Origin: Owenia fusiformis
Taxonomy: Eukaryota > Annelida > Polychaeta > Sabellida > Oweniidae
Direction: 5' to 3'
Length of the DNA stretch: 54,000 bases
Assembly: GCA_903813345.2 (NCBI GenBank)
Contig: CAIIXF020000147.1
Location: 64,001 to 118,000 of the forward strand
The translations under genes and the position numbers were made by a program. A model generated the notes under the pieces. That model saw only the letters and a list, made by a program, of their open reading frames with translations, did no database searches and was not told the origin of the DNA. Every line of letters starts with the position of its first letter. Position 1 is the first letter of the stretch. This document shows positions 22,225-36,971 of the stretch, piece after piece.

Positions 22225-25200
22225 AATAGGATTTGGCCATACGCGTATAGAGGGAAATGGCTCTAGGGACGCTTTGAGGGCCTATAATGGTCGATTGAAG
22301 GACAGGGAATCTAGGGAGGTAGTTGGGGAGAATGTCTGGCTCGTGCTTCGCGGATCCGTCGAGGTCAAAAAATAGTCCTTCAAAAAATAGGCCTTCCAGA
22401 CGTCTATATAGAGCTTTCGACGTAGATTCGAGCAGCGTACGCGTCGTTCTACATTCCGCAATCGTTAGTTTGAGGAAGGGAATCGTTGTTTACGAAATGC
22501 TCTAGTCATCGTTCGGGCCTATTTTCTTTCAAATGTCTGTTGTTCGCAGAGATACGTATACCAAGTGTATTCGTGCCGTCTAGATATACGGCAACGGTGG
22601 CCCGTACGCGAACTTCAAACGCGTATATCTCGATAACTAATGGTCGGATTTCAATTTGGTTCACTGTTTTTTTAATGCTCGGAAAACTGTCTTTCCGACC
22701 AGCTAGTTCTCCTCCGATTCTGACTTCTTAAGGAGGCTCGAGAGGCCGAAATAGCGGAAATGCAGATTTCGACCTAGATTTCGACCTTTGACCCAGATAA
22801 GGATTTGACCTAATTTCCGAGCAACTACGCCTAGCCCCCTAACAACGTGCATGAGTAGATTTATCCAAATATCTCTCGTTGATGAGAACGTGTGGTTAGA
22901 AAGATTTTTGCTTTTGCACATACAAAAGCAAAAATCATAATAGGATTTGGCCATACGCGTATAGAGGGAAATGGCTCTAGGGACGCTTTGAGGGCCTATA
23001 ATGGTCGATTGAAGGACAGGGAATCTAGGGAGGTAGTTGGGGAGAATGTCTGGCTCGTGCTTCGCGGATCCGTCGAGGTCAAAAAATAGTCCTTCAAAAA
23101 ATAGGCCTTCCAGACGTCTATATAGAGCTTTCGACGTAGATTCGAGCAGCGTACGCGTCGTTCTACATTCCGCAATCGTTAGTTTGAGGAAGGGAATCGT
23201 TGTTTACGAAATGCTCTAGTCATCGTTCGGGCCTATTTTCTTTCAAATGTCTGTTGTTCGCAGAGATACGTATACCAAGTGTATTCGTGCCGTCTAGATA
23301 TACGGCAACGGTGGCCCGTACGCGAACTTCAAACGCGTATATCTCGATAACTAATGGTCGGATTTCAATTTGGTTCACTGTTTTTTTAATGCTCGGAAAA
23401 CTGTCTTTCCGACCAGCTAGTTCTCCTCCGATTCTGACTTCTTAAGGAGGCTCGAGAGGCCGAAATAGCGGAAATGCAGATTTCGACCTAGATTTCGACC
23501 TTTGACCCAGATAAGGATTTGACCTAATTTCCGAGCAACTACGCCTAGCCCCCTAACAACGTGCATGAGTAGATTTATCCAAATATCTCTCGTTGATGAG
23601 AACGTGTGGTTAGAAAGATTTTTGCTTTTGCACATACAAAAGCAAAAATCATAATAGGATTTGGCCATACGCGTATAGAGGGAAATGGCTCTAGGGACGC
23701 TTTGAGGGCCTATAATGGTCGATTGAAGGACAGGGAATCTAGGGAGGTAGTTGGGGAGAATGTCTGGCTCGTGCTTCGCGGATCCGTCGAGGTCAAAAAA
23801 TAGTCCTTCAAAAAATAGGCCTTCCAGACGTCTATATAGAGCTTTCGACGTAGATTCGAGCAGCGTACGCGTCGTTCTACATTCCGCAATCGTTAGTTTG
23901 AGGAAGGGAATCGTTGTTTACGAAATGCTCTAGTCATCGTTCGGGCCTATTTTCTTTCAAATGTCTGTTGTTCGCAGAGATACGTATACCAAGTGTATTC
24001 GTGCCGTCTAGATATACGGCAACGGTGGCCCGTACGCGAACTTCAAACGCGTATATCTCGATAACTAATGGTCGGATTTCAATTTGGTTCACTGTTTTTT
24101 TAATGCTCGGAAAACTGTCTTTCCGACCAGCTAGTTCTCCTCCGATTCTGACTTCTTAAGGAGGCTCGAGAGGCCGAAATAGCGGAAATGCAGATTTCGA
24201 CCTAGATTTCGACCTTTGACCCAGATAAGGATTTGACCTAATTTCCGAGCAACTACGCCTAGCCCCCTAACAACGTGCATGAGTAGATTTATCCAAATAT
24301 CTCTCGTTGATGAGAACGTGTGGTTAGAAAGATTTTTGCTTTTGCACATACAAAAGCAAAAATCATAATAGGATTTGGCCATACGCGTATAGAGGGAAAT
24401 GGCTCTAGGGACGCTTTGAGGGCCTATAATGGTCGATTGAAGGACAGGGAATCTAGGGAGGTAGTTGGGGAGAATGTCTGGCTCGTGCTTCGCGGATCCG
24501 TCGAGGTCAAAAAATAGTCCTTCAAAAAATAGGCCTTCCAGACGTCTATATAGAGCTTTCGACGTAGATTCGAGCAGCGTACGCGTCGTTCTACATTCCG
24601 CAATCGTTAGTTTGAGGAAGGGAATCGTTGTTTACGAAATGCTCTAGTCATCGTTCGGGCCTATTTTCTTTCAAATGTCTGTTGTTCGCAGAGATACGTA
24701 TACCAAGTGTATTCGTGCCGTCTAGATATACGGCAACGGTGGCCCGTACGCGAACTTCAAACGCGTATATCTCGATAACTAATGGTCGGATTTCAATTTG
24801 GTTCACTGTTTTTTTAATGCTCGGAAAACTGTCTTTCCGACCAGCTAGTTCTCCTCCGATTCTGACTTCTTAAGGAGGCTCGAGAGGCCGAAATAGCGGA
24901 AATGCAGATTTCGACCTAGATTTCGACCTTTGACCCAGATAAGGATTTGACCTAATTTCCGAGCAACTACGCCTAGCCCCCTAACAACGTGCATGAGTAG
25001 ATTTATCCAAATATCTCTCGTTGATGAGAACGTGTGGTTAGAAAGATTTTTGCTTTTGCACATACAAAAGCAAAAATCATAATAGGATTTGGCCATACGC
25101 GTATAGAGGGAAATGGCTCTAGGGACGCTTTGAGGGCCTATAATGGTCGATTGAAGGACAGGGAATCTAGGGAGGTAGTTGGGGAGAATGTCTGGCTCGT

Positions 25201-28200
25201 GCTTCGCGGATCCGTCGAGGTCAAAAAATAGTCCTTCAAAAAATAGGCCTTCCAGACGTCTATATAGAGCTTTCGACGTAGATTCGAGCAGCGTACGCGT
25301 CGTTCTACATTCCGCAATCGTTAGTTTGAGGAAGGGAATCGTTGTTTACGAAATGCTCTAGTCATCGTTCGGGCCTATTTTCTTTCAAATGTCTGTTGTT
25401 CGCAGAGATACGTATACCAAGTGTATTCGTGCCGTCTAGATATACGGCAACGGTGGCCCGTACGCGAACTTCAAACGCGTATATCTCGATAACTAATGGT
25501 CGGATTTCAATTTGGTTCACTGTTTTTTTAATGCTCGGAAAACTGTCTTTCCGACCAGCTAGTTCTCCTCCGATTCTGACTTCTTAAGGAGGCTCGAGAG
25601 GCCGAAATAGCGGAAATGCAGATTTCGACCTAGATTTCGACCTTTGACCCAGATAAGGATTTGACCTAATTTCCGAGCAACTACGCCTAGCCCCCTAACA
25701 ACGTGCATGAGTAGATTTATCCAAATATCTCTCGTTGATGAGAACGTGTGGTTAGAAAGATTTTTGCTTTTGCACATACAAAAGCAAAAATCATAATAGG
25801 ATTTGGCCATACGCGTATAGAGGGAAATGGCTCTAGGGACGCTTTGAGGGCCTATAATGGTCGATTGAAGGACAGGGAATCTAGGGAGGTAGTTGGGGAG
25901 AATGTCTGGCTCGTGCTTCGCGGATCCGTCGAGGTCAAAAAATAGTCCTTCAAAAAATAGGCCTTCCAGACGTCTATATAGAGCTTTCGACGTAGATTCG
26001 AGCAGCGTACGCGTCGTTCTACATTCCGCAATCGTTAGTTTGAGGAAGGGAATCGTTGTTTACGAAATGCTCTAGTCATCGTTCGGGCCTATTTTCTTTC
26101 AAATGTCTGTTGTTCGCAGAGATACGTATACCAAGTGTATTCGTGCCGTCTAGATATACGGCAACGGTGGCCCGTACGCGAACTTCAAACGCGTATATCT
26201 CGATAACTAATGGTCGGATTTCAATTTGGTTCACTGTTTTTTTAATGCTCGGAAAACTGTCTTTCCGACCAGCTAGTTCTCCTCCGATTCTGACTTCTTA
26301 AGGAGGCTCGAGAGGCCGAAATAGCGGAAATGCAGATTTCGACCTAGATTTCGACCTTTGACCCAGATAAGGATTTGACCTAATTTCCGAGCAACTACGC
26401 CTAGCCCCCTAACAACGTGCATGAGTAGATTTATCCAAATATCTCTCGTTGATGAGAACGTGTGGTTAGAAAGATTTTTGCTTTTGCACATACAAAAGCA
26501 AAAATCATAATAGGATTTGGCCATACGCGTATAGAGGGAAATGGCTCTAGGGACGCTTTGAGGGCCTATAATGGTCGATTGAAGGACAGGGAATCTAGGG
26601 AGGTAGTTGGGGAGAATGTCTGGCTCGTGCTTCGCGGATCCGTCGAGGTCAAAAAATAGTCCTTCAAAAAATAGGCCTTCCAGACGTCTATATAGAGCTT
26701 TCGACGTAGATTCGAGCAGCGTACGCGTCGTTCTACATTCCGCAATCGTTAGTTTGAGGAAGGGAATCGTTGTTTACGAAATGCTCTAGTCATCGTTCGG
26801 GCCTATTTTCTTTCAAATGTCTGTTGTTCGCAGAGATACGTATACCAAGTGTATTCGTGCCGTCTAGATATACGGCAACGGTGGCCCGTACGCGAACTTC
26901 AAACGCGTATATCTCGATAACTAATGGTCGGATTTCAATTTGGTTCACTGTTTTTTTAATGCTCGGAAAACTGTCTTTCCGACCAGCTAGTTCTCCTCCG
27001 ATTCTGACTTCTTAAGGAGGCTCGAGAGGCCGAAATAGCGGAAATGCAGATTTCGACCTAGATTTCGACCTTTGACCCAGATAAGGATTTGACCTAATTT
27101 CCGAGCAACTACGCCTAGCCCCCTAACAACGTGCATGAGTAGATTTATCCAAATATCTCTCGTTGATGAGAACGTGTGGTTAGAAAGATTTTTGCTTTTG
27201 CACATACAAAAGCAAAAATCATAATAGGATTTGGCCATACGCGTATAGAGGGAAATGGCTCTAGGGACGCTTTGAGGGCCTATAATGGTCGATTGAAGGA
27301 CAGGGAATCTAGGGAGGTAGTTGGGGAGAATGTCTGGCTCGTGCTTCGCGGATCCGTCGAGGTCAAAAAATAGTCCTTCAAAAAATAGGCCTTCCAGACG
27401 TCTATATAGAGCTTTCGACGTAGATTCGAGCAGCGTACGCGTCGTTCTACATTCCGCAATCGTTAGTTTGAGGAAGGGAATCGTTGTTTACGAAATGCTC
27501 TAGTCATCGTTCGGGCCTATTTTCTTTCAAATGTCTGTTGTTCGCAGAGATACGTATACCAAGTGTATTCGTGCCGTCTAGATATACGGCAACGGTGGCC
27601 CGTACGCGAACTTCAAACGCGTATATCTCGATAACTAATGGTCGGATTTCAATTTGGTTCACTGTTTTTTTAATGCTCGGAAAACTGTCTTTCCGACCAG
27701 CTAGTTCTCCTCCGATTCTGACTTCTTAAGGAGGCTCGAGAGGCCGAAATAGCGGAAATGCAGATTTCGACCTAGATTTCGACCTTTGACCCAGATAAGG
27801 ATTTGACCTAATTTCCGAGCAACTACGCCTAGCCCCCTAACAACGTGCATGAGTAGATTTATCCAAATATCTCTCGTTGATGAGAACGTGTGGTTAGAAA
27901 GATTTTTGCTTTTGCACATACAAAAGCAAAAATCATAATAGGATTTGGCCATACGCGTATAGAGGGAAATGGCTCTAGGGACGCTTTGAGGGCCTATAAT
28001 GGTCGATTGAAGGACAGGGAATCTAGGGAGGTAGTTGGGGAGAATGTCTGGCTCGTGCTTCGCGGATCCGTCGAGGTCAAAAAATAGTCCTTCAAAAAAT
28101 AGGCCTTCCAGACGTCTATATAGAGCTTTCGACGTAGATTCGAGCAGCGTACGCGTCGTTCTACATTCCGCAATCGTTAGTTTGAGGAAGGGAATCGTTG

Positions 28201-31200
28201 TTTACGAAATGCTCTAGTCATCGTTCGGGCCTATTTTCTTTCAAATGTCTGTTGTTCGCAGAGATACGTATACCAAGTGTATTCGTGCCGTCTAGATATA
28301 CGGCAACGGTGGCCCGTACGCGAACTTCAAACGCGTATATCTCGATAACTAATGGTCGGATTTCAATTTGGTTCACTGTTTTTTTAATGCTCGGAAAACT
28401 GTCTTTCCGACCAGCTAGTTCTCCTCCGATTCTGACTTCTTAAGGAGGCTCGAGAGGCCGAAATAGCGGAAATGCAGATTTCGACCTAGATTTCGACCTT
28501 TGACCCAGATAAGGATTTGACCTAATTTCCGAGCAACTACGCCTAGCCCCCTAACAACGTGCATGAGTAGATTTATCCAAATATCTCTCGTTGATGAGAA
28601 CGTGTGGTTAGAAAGATTTTTGCTTTTGCACATACAAAAGCAAAAATCATAATAGGATTTGGCCATACGCGTATAGAGGGAAATGGCTCTAGGGACGCTT
28701 TGAGGGCCTATAATGGTCGATTGAAGGACAGGGAATCTAGGGAGGTAGTTGGGGAGAATGTCTGGCTCGTGCTTCGCGGATCCGTCGAGGTCAAAAAATA
28801 GTCCTTCAAAAAATAGGCCTTCCAGACGTCTATATAGAGCTTTCGACGTAGATTCGAGCAGCGTACGCGTCGTTCTACATTCCGCAATCGTTAGTTTGAG
28901 GAAGGGAATCGTTGTTTACGAAATGCTCTAGTCATCGTTCGGGCCTATTTTCTTTCAAATGTCTGTTGTTCGCAGAGATACGTATACCAAGTGTATTCGT
29001 GCCGTCTAGATATACGGCAACGGTGGCCCGTACGCGAACTTCAAACGCGTATATCTCGATAACTAATGGTCGGATTTCAATTTGGTTCACTGTTTTTTTA
29101 ATGCTCGGAAAACTGTCTTTCCGACCAGCTAGTTCTCCTCCGATTCTGACTTCTTAAGGAGGCTCGAGAGGCCGAAATAGCGGAAATGCAGATTTCGACC
29201 TAGATTTCGACCTTTGACCCAGATAAGGATTTGACCTAATTTCCGAGCAACTACGCCTAGCCCCCTAACAACGTGCATGAGTAGATTTATCCAAATATCT
29301 CTCGTTGATGAGAACGTGTGGTTAGAAAGATTTTTGCTTTTGCACATACAAAAGCAAAAATCATAATAGGATTTGGCCATACGCGTATAGAGGGAAATGG
29401 CTCTAGGGACGCTTTGAGGGCCTATAATGGTCGATTGAAGGACAGGGAATCTAGGGAGGTAGTTGGGGAGAATGTCTGGCTCGTGCTTCGCGGATCCGTC
29501 GAGGTCAAAAAATAGTCCTTCAAAAAATAGGCCTTCCAGACGTCTATATAGAGCTTTCGACGTAGATTCGAGCAGCGTACGCGTCGTTCTACATTCCGCA
29601 ATCGTTAGTTTGAGGAAGGGAATCGTTGTTTACGAAATGCTCTAGTCATCGTTCGGGCCTATTTTCTTTCAAATGTCTGTTGTTCGCAGAGATACGTATA
29701 CCAAGTGTATTCGTGCCGTCTAGATATACGGCAACGGTGGCCCGTACGCGAACTTCAAACGCGTATATCTCGATAACTAATGGTCGGATTTCAATTTGGT
29801 TCACTGTTTTTTTAATGCTCGGAAAACTGTCTTTCCGACCAGCTAGTTCTCCTCCGATTCTGACTTCTTAAGGAGGCTCGAGAGGCCGAAATAGCGGAAA
29901 TGCAGATTTCGACCTAGATTTCGACCTTTGACCCAGATAAGGATTTGACCTAATTTCCGAGCAACTACGCCTAGCCCCCTAACAACGTGCATGAGTAGAT
30001 TTATCCAAATATCTCTCGTTGATGAGAACGTGTGGTTAGAAAGATTTTTGCTTTTGCACATACAAAAGCAAAAATCATAATAGGATTTGGCCATACGCGT
30101 ATAGAGGGAAATGGCTCTAGGGACGCTTTGAGGGCCTATAATGGTCGATTGAAGGACAGGGAATCTAGGGAGGTAGTTGGGGAGAATGTCTGGCTCGTGC
30201 TTCGCGGATCCGTCGAGGTCAAAAAATAGTCCTTCAAAAAATAGGCCTTCCAGACGTCTATATAGAGCTTTCGACGTAGATTCGAGCAGCGTACGCGTCG
30301 TTCTACATTCCGCAATCGTTAGTTTGAGGAAGGGAATCGTTGTTTACGAAATGCTCTAGTCATCGTTCGGGCCTATTTTCTTTCAAATGTCTGTTGTTCG
30401 CAGAGATACGTATACCAAGTGTATTCGTGCCGTCTAGATATACGGCAACGGTGGCCCGTACGCGAACTTCAAACGCGTATATCTCGATAACTAATGGTCG
30501 GATTTCAATTTGGTTCACTGTTTTTTTAATGCTCGGAAAACTGTCTTTCCGACCAGCTAGTTCTCCTCCGATTCTGACTTCTTAAGGAGGCTCGAGAGGC
30601 CGAAATAGCGGAAATGCAGATTTCGACCTAGATTTCGACCTTTGACCCAGATAAGGATTTGACCTAATTTCCGAGCAACTACGCCTAGCCCCCTAACAAC
30701 GTGCATGAGTAGATTTATCCAAATATCTCTCGTTGATGAGAACGTGTGGTTAGAAAGATTTTTGCTTTTGCACATACAAAAGCAAAAATCATAATAGGAT
30801 TTGGCCATACGCGTATAGAGGGAAATGGCTCTAGGGACGCTTTGAGGGCCTATAATGGTCGATTGAAGGACAGGGAATCTAGGGAGGTAGTTGGGGAGAA
30901 TGTCTGGCTCGTGCTTCGCGGATCCGTCGAGGTCAAAAAATAGTCCTTCAAAAAATAGGCCTTCCAGACGTCTATATAGAGCTTTCGACGTAGATTCGAG
31001 CAGCGTACGCGTCGTTCTACATTCCGCAATCGTTAGTTTGAGGAAGGGAATCGTTGTTTACGAAATGCTCTAGTCATCGTTCGGGCCTATTTTCTTTCAA
31101 ATGTCTGTTGTTCGCAGAGATACGTATACCAAGTGTATTCGTGCCGTCTAGATATACGGCAACGGTGGCCCGTACGCGAACTTCAAACGCGTATATCTCG

Positions 31201-32932
31201 ATAACTAATGGTCGGATTTCAATTTGGTTCACTGTTTTTTTAATGCTCGGAAAACTGTCTTTCCGACCAGCTAGTTCTCCTCCGATTCTGACTTCTTAAG
31301 GAGGCTCGAGAGGCCGAAATAGCGGAAATGCAGATTTCGACCTAGATTTCGACCTTTGACCCAGATAAGGATTTGACCTAATTTCCGAGCAACTACGCCT
31401 AGCCCCCTAACAACGTGCATGAGTAGATTTATCCAAATATCTCTCGTTGATGAGAACGTGTGGTTAGAAAGATTTTTGCTTTTGCACATACAAAAGCAAA
31501 AATCATAATAGGATTTGGCCATACGCGTATAGAGGGAAATGGCTCTAGGGACGCTTTGAGGGCCTATAATGGTCGATTGAAGGACAGGGAATCTAGGGAG
31601 GTAGTTGGGGAGAATGTCTGGCTCGTGCTTCGCGGATCCGTCGAGGTCAAAAAATAGTCCTTCAAAAAATAGGCCTTCCAGACGTCTATATAGAGCTTTC
31701 GACGTAGATTCGAGCAGCGTACGCGTCGTTCTACATTCCGCAATCGTTAGTTTGAGGAAGGGAATCGTTGTTTACGAAATGCTCTAGTCATCGTTCGGGC
31801 CTATTTTCTTTCAAATGTCTGTTGTTCGCAGAGATACGTATACCAAGTGTATTCGTGCCGTCTAGATATACGGCAACGGTGGCCCGTACGCGAACTTCAA
31901 ACGCGTATATCTCGATAACTAATGGTCGGATTTCAATTTGGTTCACTGTTTTTTTAATGCTCGGAAAACTGTCTTTCCGACCAGCTAGTTCTCCTCCGAT
32001 TCTGACTTCTTAAGGAGGCTCGAGAGGCCGAAATAGCGGAAATGCAGATTTCGACCTAGATTTCGACCTTTGACCCAGATAAGGATTTGACCTAATTTCC
32101 GAGCAACTACGCCTAGCCCCCTAACAACGTGCATGAGTAGATTTATCCAAATATCTCTCGTTGATGAGAACGTGTGGTTAGAAAGATTTTTGCTTTTGCA
32201 CATACAAAAGCAAAAATCATAATAGGATTTGGCCATACGCGTATAGAGGGAAATGGCTCTAGGGACGCTTTGAGGGCCTATAATGGTCGATTGAAGGACA
32301 GGGAATCTAGGGAGGTAGTTGGGGAGAATGTCTGGCTCGTGCTTCGCGGATCCGTCGAGGTCAAAAAATAGTCCTTCAAAAAATAGGCCTTCCAGACGTC
32401 TATATAGAGCTTTCGACGTAGATTCGAGCAGCGTACGCGTCGTTCTACATTCCGCAATCGTTAGTTTGAGGAAGGGAATCGTTGTTTACGAAATGCTCTA
32501 GTCATCGTTCGGGCCTATTTTCTTTCAAATGTCTGTTGTTCGCAGAGATACGTATACCAAGTGTATTCGTGCCGTCTAGATATACGGCAACGGTGGCCCG
32601 TACGCGAACTTCAAACGCGTATATCTCGATAACTAATGGTCGGATTTCAATTTGGTTCACTGTTTTTTTAATGCTCGGAAAACTGTCTTTCCGACCAGCT
32701 AGTTCTCCTCCGATTCTGACTTCTTAAGGAGGCTCGAGAGGCCGAAATAGCGGAAATGCAGATTTCGACCTAGATTTCGACCTTTGACCCAGATAAGGAT
32801 TTGACCTAATTTCCGAGCAACTACGCCTAGCCCCCTAACAACGTGCATGAGTAGATTTATCCAAATATCTCTCGTTGATGAGAACGTGTGGTTAGAAAGA
32901 TTTTTGCTTTTGCACATACAAAAGCAAAAATC
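22225..32932. repeat. S714 satellite array C: fifteen 714-bp units
   Basis: Units start at 22225 + 714n for n = 0 to 14, the last at 32221. All translations and all lines compared are identical, including the T7 run and the terminal hairpin. The left border is a hairpin array. The right border is the terminal stem joined to ACTAGA of E3'. The last unit belongs to the 7.45-kb duplicated block. Confidence 0.95.
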
Positions 32933-34646
32933 ACTAGACATGTAAATTGAACAGGTTCAATTTAAGACTCCAGATTTTAAAGCTGAGTCATCCAGAAAAC
33001 TTGTAAGCTGAGTCATCCAGAATAAGCTGAGTCAGCTAGAATATAGACATTTAGACGACTCTTAAGAATGTTATCTTCGACTCCATTGGCTTAACATGGA
33101 GATATCATCAGATCGACTTTTCGAGACTTCAAACCGATATAACTATCTAACCAGAAGTTGGATTGAAATTTGGATTAAAGATTCGGATTCCTGAGGAAAT
33201 TCTACCCTTAATTCATTACTCATACTTTAAATTTTGAGAACTTTTTATTTTGACCTACTTTTCGGACACCATATCTCAAAAGTTGGTCAAAATACTTTCT
33301 GACGGCAAAAGGCTAACACTATTAACTCACTCTTTGCTACCTGTATACAAAATTTTGAAGCAAATAATTAGAGTGTAGCGTCAGAATCTAAAAAATAAGT
33401 TAAAACTATAAATTTTACCTAGATTTTGACCTAGGCATTTTGGTGTCCAAATTTTGAAGCTAGATAGCTTTTGAGGTCCATTTCTTTTATAGGCTTTCAT
33501 TATTTGAAGCTGTACTTAGTCTATATCTCGTAATTTACACTTCAAAAAAAATCTTTTTTCCCATTGCCATAACGTGGGGCACCAATTTTAGCGATTTTTG
33601 AGCTTTCAAAATGCCATAACTTTCGAACCGGAAGTCGGATCGAAATTTAGTTTGCAGATTCGGATTCCTGAAAAAATTCTACCCCTAATTCATAACTCAT
33701 ACGTTAAATTTGGATTTTTTTTATTTTGACCTACTTTTTGGACACGCCATAACTTCCGAACCAGTAGTCAGATCAAAATTTGGTTTGCAGATTCGGATTC
33801 CTGAGAAAATTCTACCCTTAATTCCTAACTCATAAGTTAATTTATGAGAAATTTTTATTTTGACCTACTTTACGGACACCATATCTCAAAAGTGGGTAAA
33901 AATACTTTCTGACGGCAAAAGGCTAACACTATGAGCACACTCTTTGCTACCTGTATACAAAATTTTGAAGCAAATTATTAAAGTGTAGTGTCAGAATCGT
34001 AAAAATAAGGAAAAACTATGAATTTGACCTAGATTTTGACCTAGGCATTTTGGTGTCCAAATTTTGAAGCTATGTAGCTTTTGAGGTCCCCTTGTTTTAT
34101 AAGCATTCATTATGTTAAGCTGTTCTCAGTCTACATCTTGTATTTTACACTTCGAAAAAGTCTTTTTTCCCATTGACTTAACATAGGCACCAAATTTAGC
34201 GATTTTTGAGATTTCAAAACGCAATAACTTCCGAACCGGAAGTCGGATCGAAATTTTGTTTGCAGATTCGGATTCCTGAGATGATTTTACACTTATTTGA
34301 TAACTCACACGTTGACTTTGGAGAACTTTTTATGTTCTGACCTACTTTTTGGACGCCATATCTCAAAATCGGTAAGAGTAATCAAAAAACGATTTGCCTT
34401 ACGGAATTAGCTTTTTTTCTAAGGAACATGATGAAAAAAACCCGGAGCAAAAATATCGAAGGACGACTGAGAAAACTTGTAAAATAATGAAAACACACGA
34501 TTTGACCTAGTTCTTGACCTTTGACCTAGATAAACATTTGACCTAATTTCCCAGAAACTAGGTCTCATTACCCAGCTGACTATGTTAGCAGATTTTAGTA
34601 AGTCCTTCTAGTTGCTGAGAAAACTGGCAAAGAAAGAATAATAATA
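32933..34646 (+). mobile_element. E3': exact copy of E3
   Basis: Same bases as 13553-15266, including the AG palindrome loop and the short AATAATA tail. It arose with the block duplication rather than by separate insertion, since both neighbours match as well. Confidence 0.5.
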
Positions 34647-36971
34647 ACTAGACATGTAAATTGAACAGGTTCAATTTAAGACTCCAGATTTTAAAGCTGA
34701 GTCATCCAGAAAACTTGTAAGCTGAGTCATCCAGAATAAGCTGAGTCAGCTAGAATATAGACATTTAGACGACTCTTAAGAATGTTATCTTCGACTCCAT
34801 TGGCTTAACATGGAGATATCATCAGATCGACTTTTCGAGACTTCAAACCGATATAACTATCTAACCAGAAGTTGGATTGAAATTTGGATTAAAGATTCGG
34901 ATTTCTGAGGAAATTCTACCCTTAATTCATTACTCATACTTTAAATTTTGAGAACTTTTTATTTTGACCTACTTTTCGGACACCATATCTCAAAAGTTGG
35001 TCAAAATACTTTCTGACGGCAAAAGGCTAACACTATTAACTCACTCTTTGCTACCTGTATACAAAATTTTGAAGCAAATAATTAGAGTGTAGCGTCAGAA
35101 TCTAAAAAATAAGTTAAAACTATAAATTTTACCTAGATTTTGACCTAGGCATTTTGGTGTCCAAATTTTGAAGCTAGATAGCTTTTGAGGTCCGTTTCTT
35201 TTATAGGCTTTCATTATTTGAAGCTGTACTTAGTCTATATCTCGTAATTTACACTTCAAAAAAAATCTTTTTTCCCATTGCCATAACGTGGGGCACCAAT
35301 TTTAGCGATTTTTGAGCTTTCAAAATGCCATAACTTTCGAACCGGAAGTCGGATCGAAATTTAGTTTGCAGATTCGGATTCCTGAAAAAATTCTACCCCT
35401 AATTCATAACTCATACGTTAAATTTGGATTTTTTTTATTTTGACCTACTTTTTGGACACGCCATAACTTCCGAACCAGTAGTCAGATCAAAATTTGGTTT
35501 GCAGATTCGGATTCCTGAGAAAATTCTACCCTTAATTCCTAACTCATAAGTTAATTTATGAGAAATTTTTATTTTGACCTACTTTACGGACACCATATCT
35601 CAAAAGTGGGTAAAAATACTTTCTGACGGCAAAAGGCTAACACTATGAGCACACTCTTTGCTACCTGTATACAAAATTTTGAAGCAAATTATTAAAGTGT
35701 AGTGTCAGAATCGTAAAAATAAGGAAAAACTATGAATTTGACCTAGATTTTGACCTAGGCATTTTGGTGTCCAAATTTTGAAGCTATGTAGCTTTTGAGG
35801 TCCCCTTGTTTTATAAGCATTCATTATGTTAAGCTGTTCTCAGTCTACATCTTGTATTTTACACTTCGAAAAAGTCTTTTTTCCCATTGACTTAACATAG
35901 GCACCAAATTTAGCGATTTTTGAGATTTCAAAACGCAATAACTTCCGAACCGGAAGTCGGATCGAAATTTAGTTTGCAGATTCGGATTCCTGAAAAAATT
36001 CTACCCCTAATTCATAACTCATACGTTAAATTTGGATTTTTTTTATTTTGACCTACTTTTTGGACACGCCATAACTTCCGAACCAGTAGTCAGATCAAAA
36101 TTTGGTTTGCAGATTCGGATTCCTGAGAAAATTCTACCCTTAATTCCTAACTCATAAGTTAATTTATGAGAAATTTTTATTTTGACCTACTTTACGGACA
36201 CCATATCTCAAAAGTGGGTAAAAATACTTTCTGACGGCAAAAGGCTAACACTATGAGCACACTCTTTGCTACCTGTATACAAAATTTTGAAGCAAATTAT
36301 TAAAGTGTAGTGTCAGAATCGTAAAAATAAGGAAAAACTATGAATTTGACCTAGATTTTGACCTAGGCATTTTGGTGTCCAAATTTTGAAGCTATGTAGC
36401 TTTTGAGGTCCCCTTGTTTTATAAGCATTCATTATGTTAAGCTGTTCTCAGTCTACATCTTGTATTTTACACTTCGAAAAAGTCTTTTTTCCCATTGACT
36501 TAACATAGGCACCAAATTTAGCGATTTTTGAGATTTCAAAACGCAATAACTTCCGAACCGGAAGTCGGATCGAAATTTTGTTTGCAGATTCGGATTCCTG
36601 AGATGATTTTACACTTATTTGATAACTCACACGTTGACTTTGGAGAACTTTTTATGTTCTGACCTACTTTTTGGACGCCATATCTCAAAATCGGTAAGAG
36701 TAATCAAAAAACGATTTGCCTTACGGAATTAGCTTTTTTTCTAAGGAACATGATGAAAAAAACCCGGAGCAAAAATATCGAAGGACGACTGAGAAAACTT
36801 GTAAAATAGTGAAAACACACGATTTGACCTAGTTCTTGACCTTTGACCTAGATAAACATTTGACCTAATTTCCCAGAAACTAGGTCTCATTACCCAGCTG
36901 ACTATGTTAGCAGATTTTAGTAAGTCCTTCTAGTTGCTGAGAAAACTGGCAAAGAAAGAATAATAATAATA
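34647..36971 (+). mobile_element. E4': exact copy of E4
   Basis: Same bases as 15267-17591, including the internal 608-bp duplication. The core duplication therefore predates the block duplication. Confidence 0.5.
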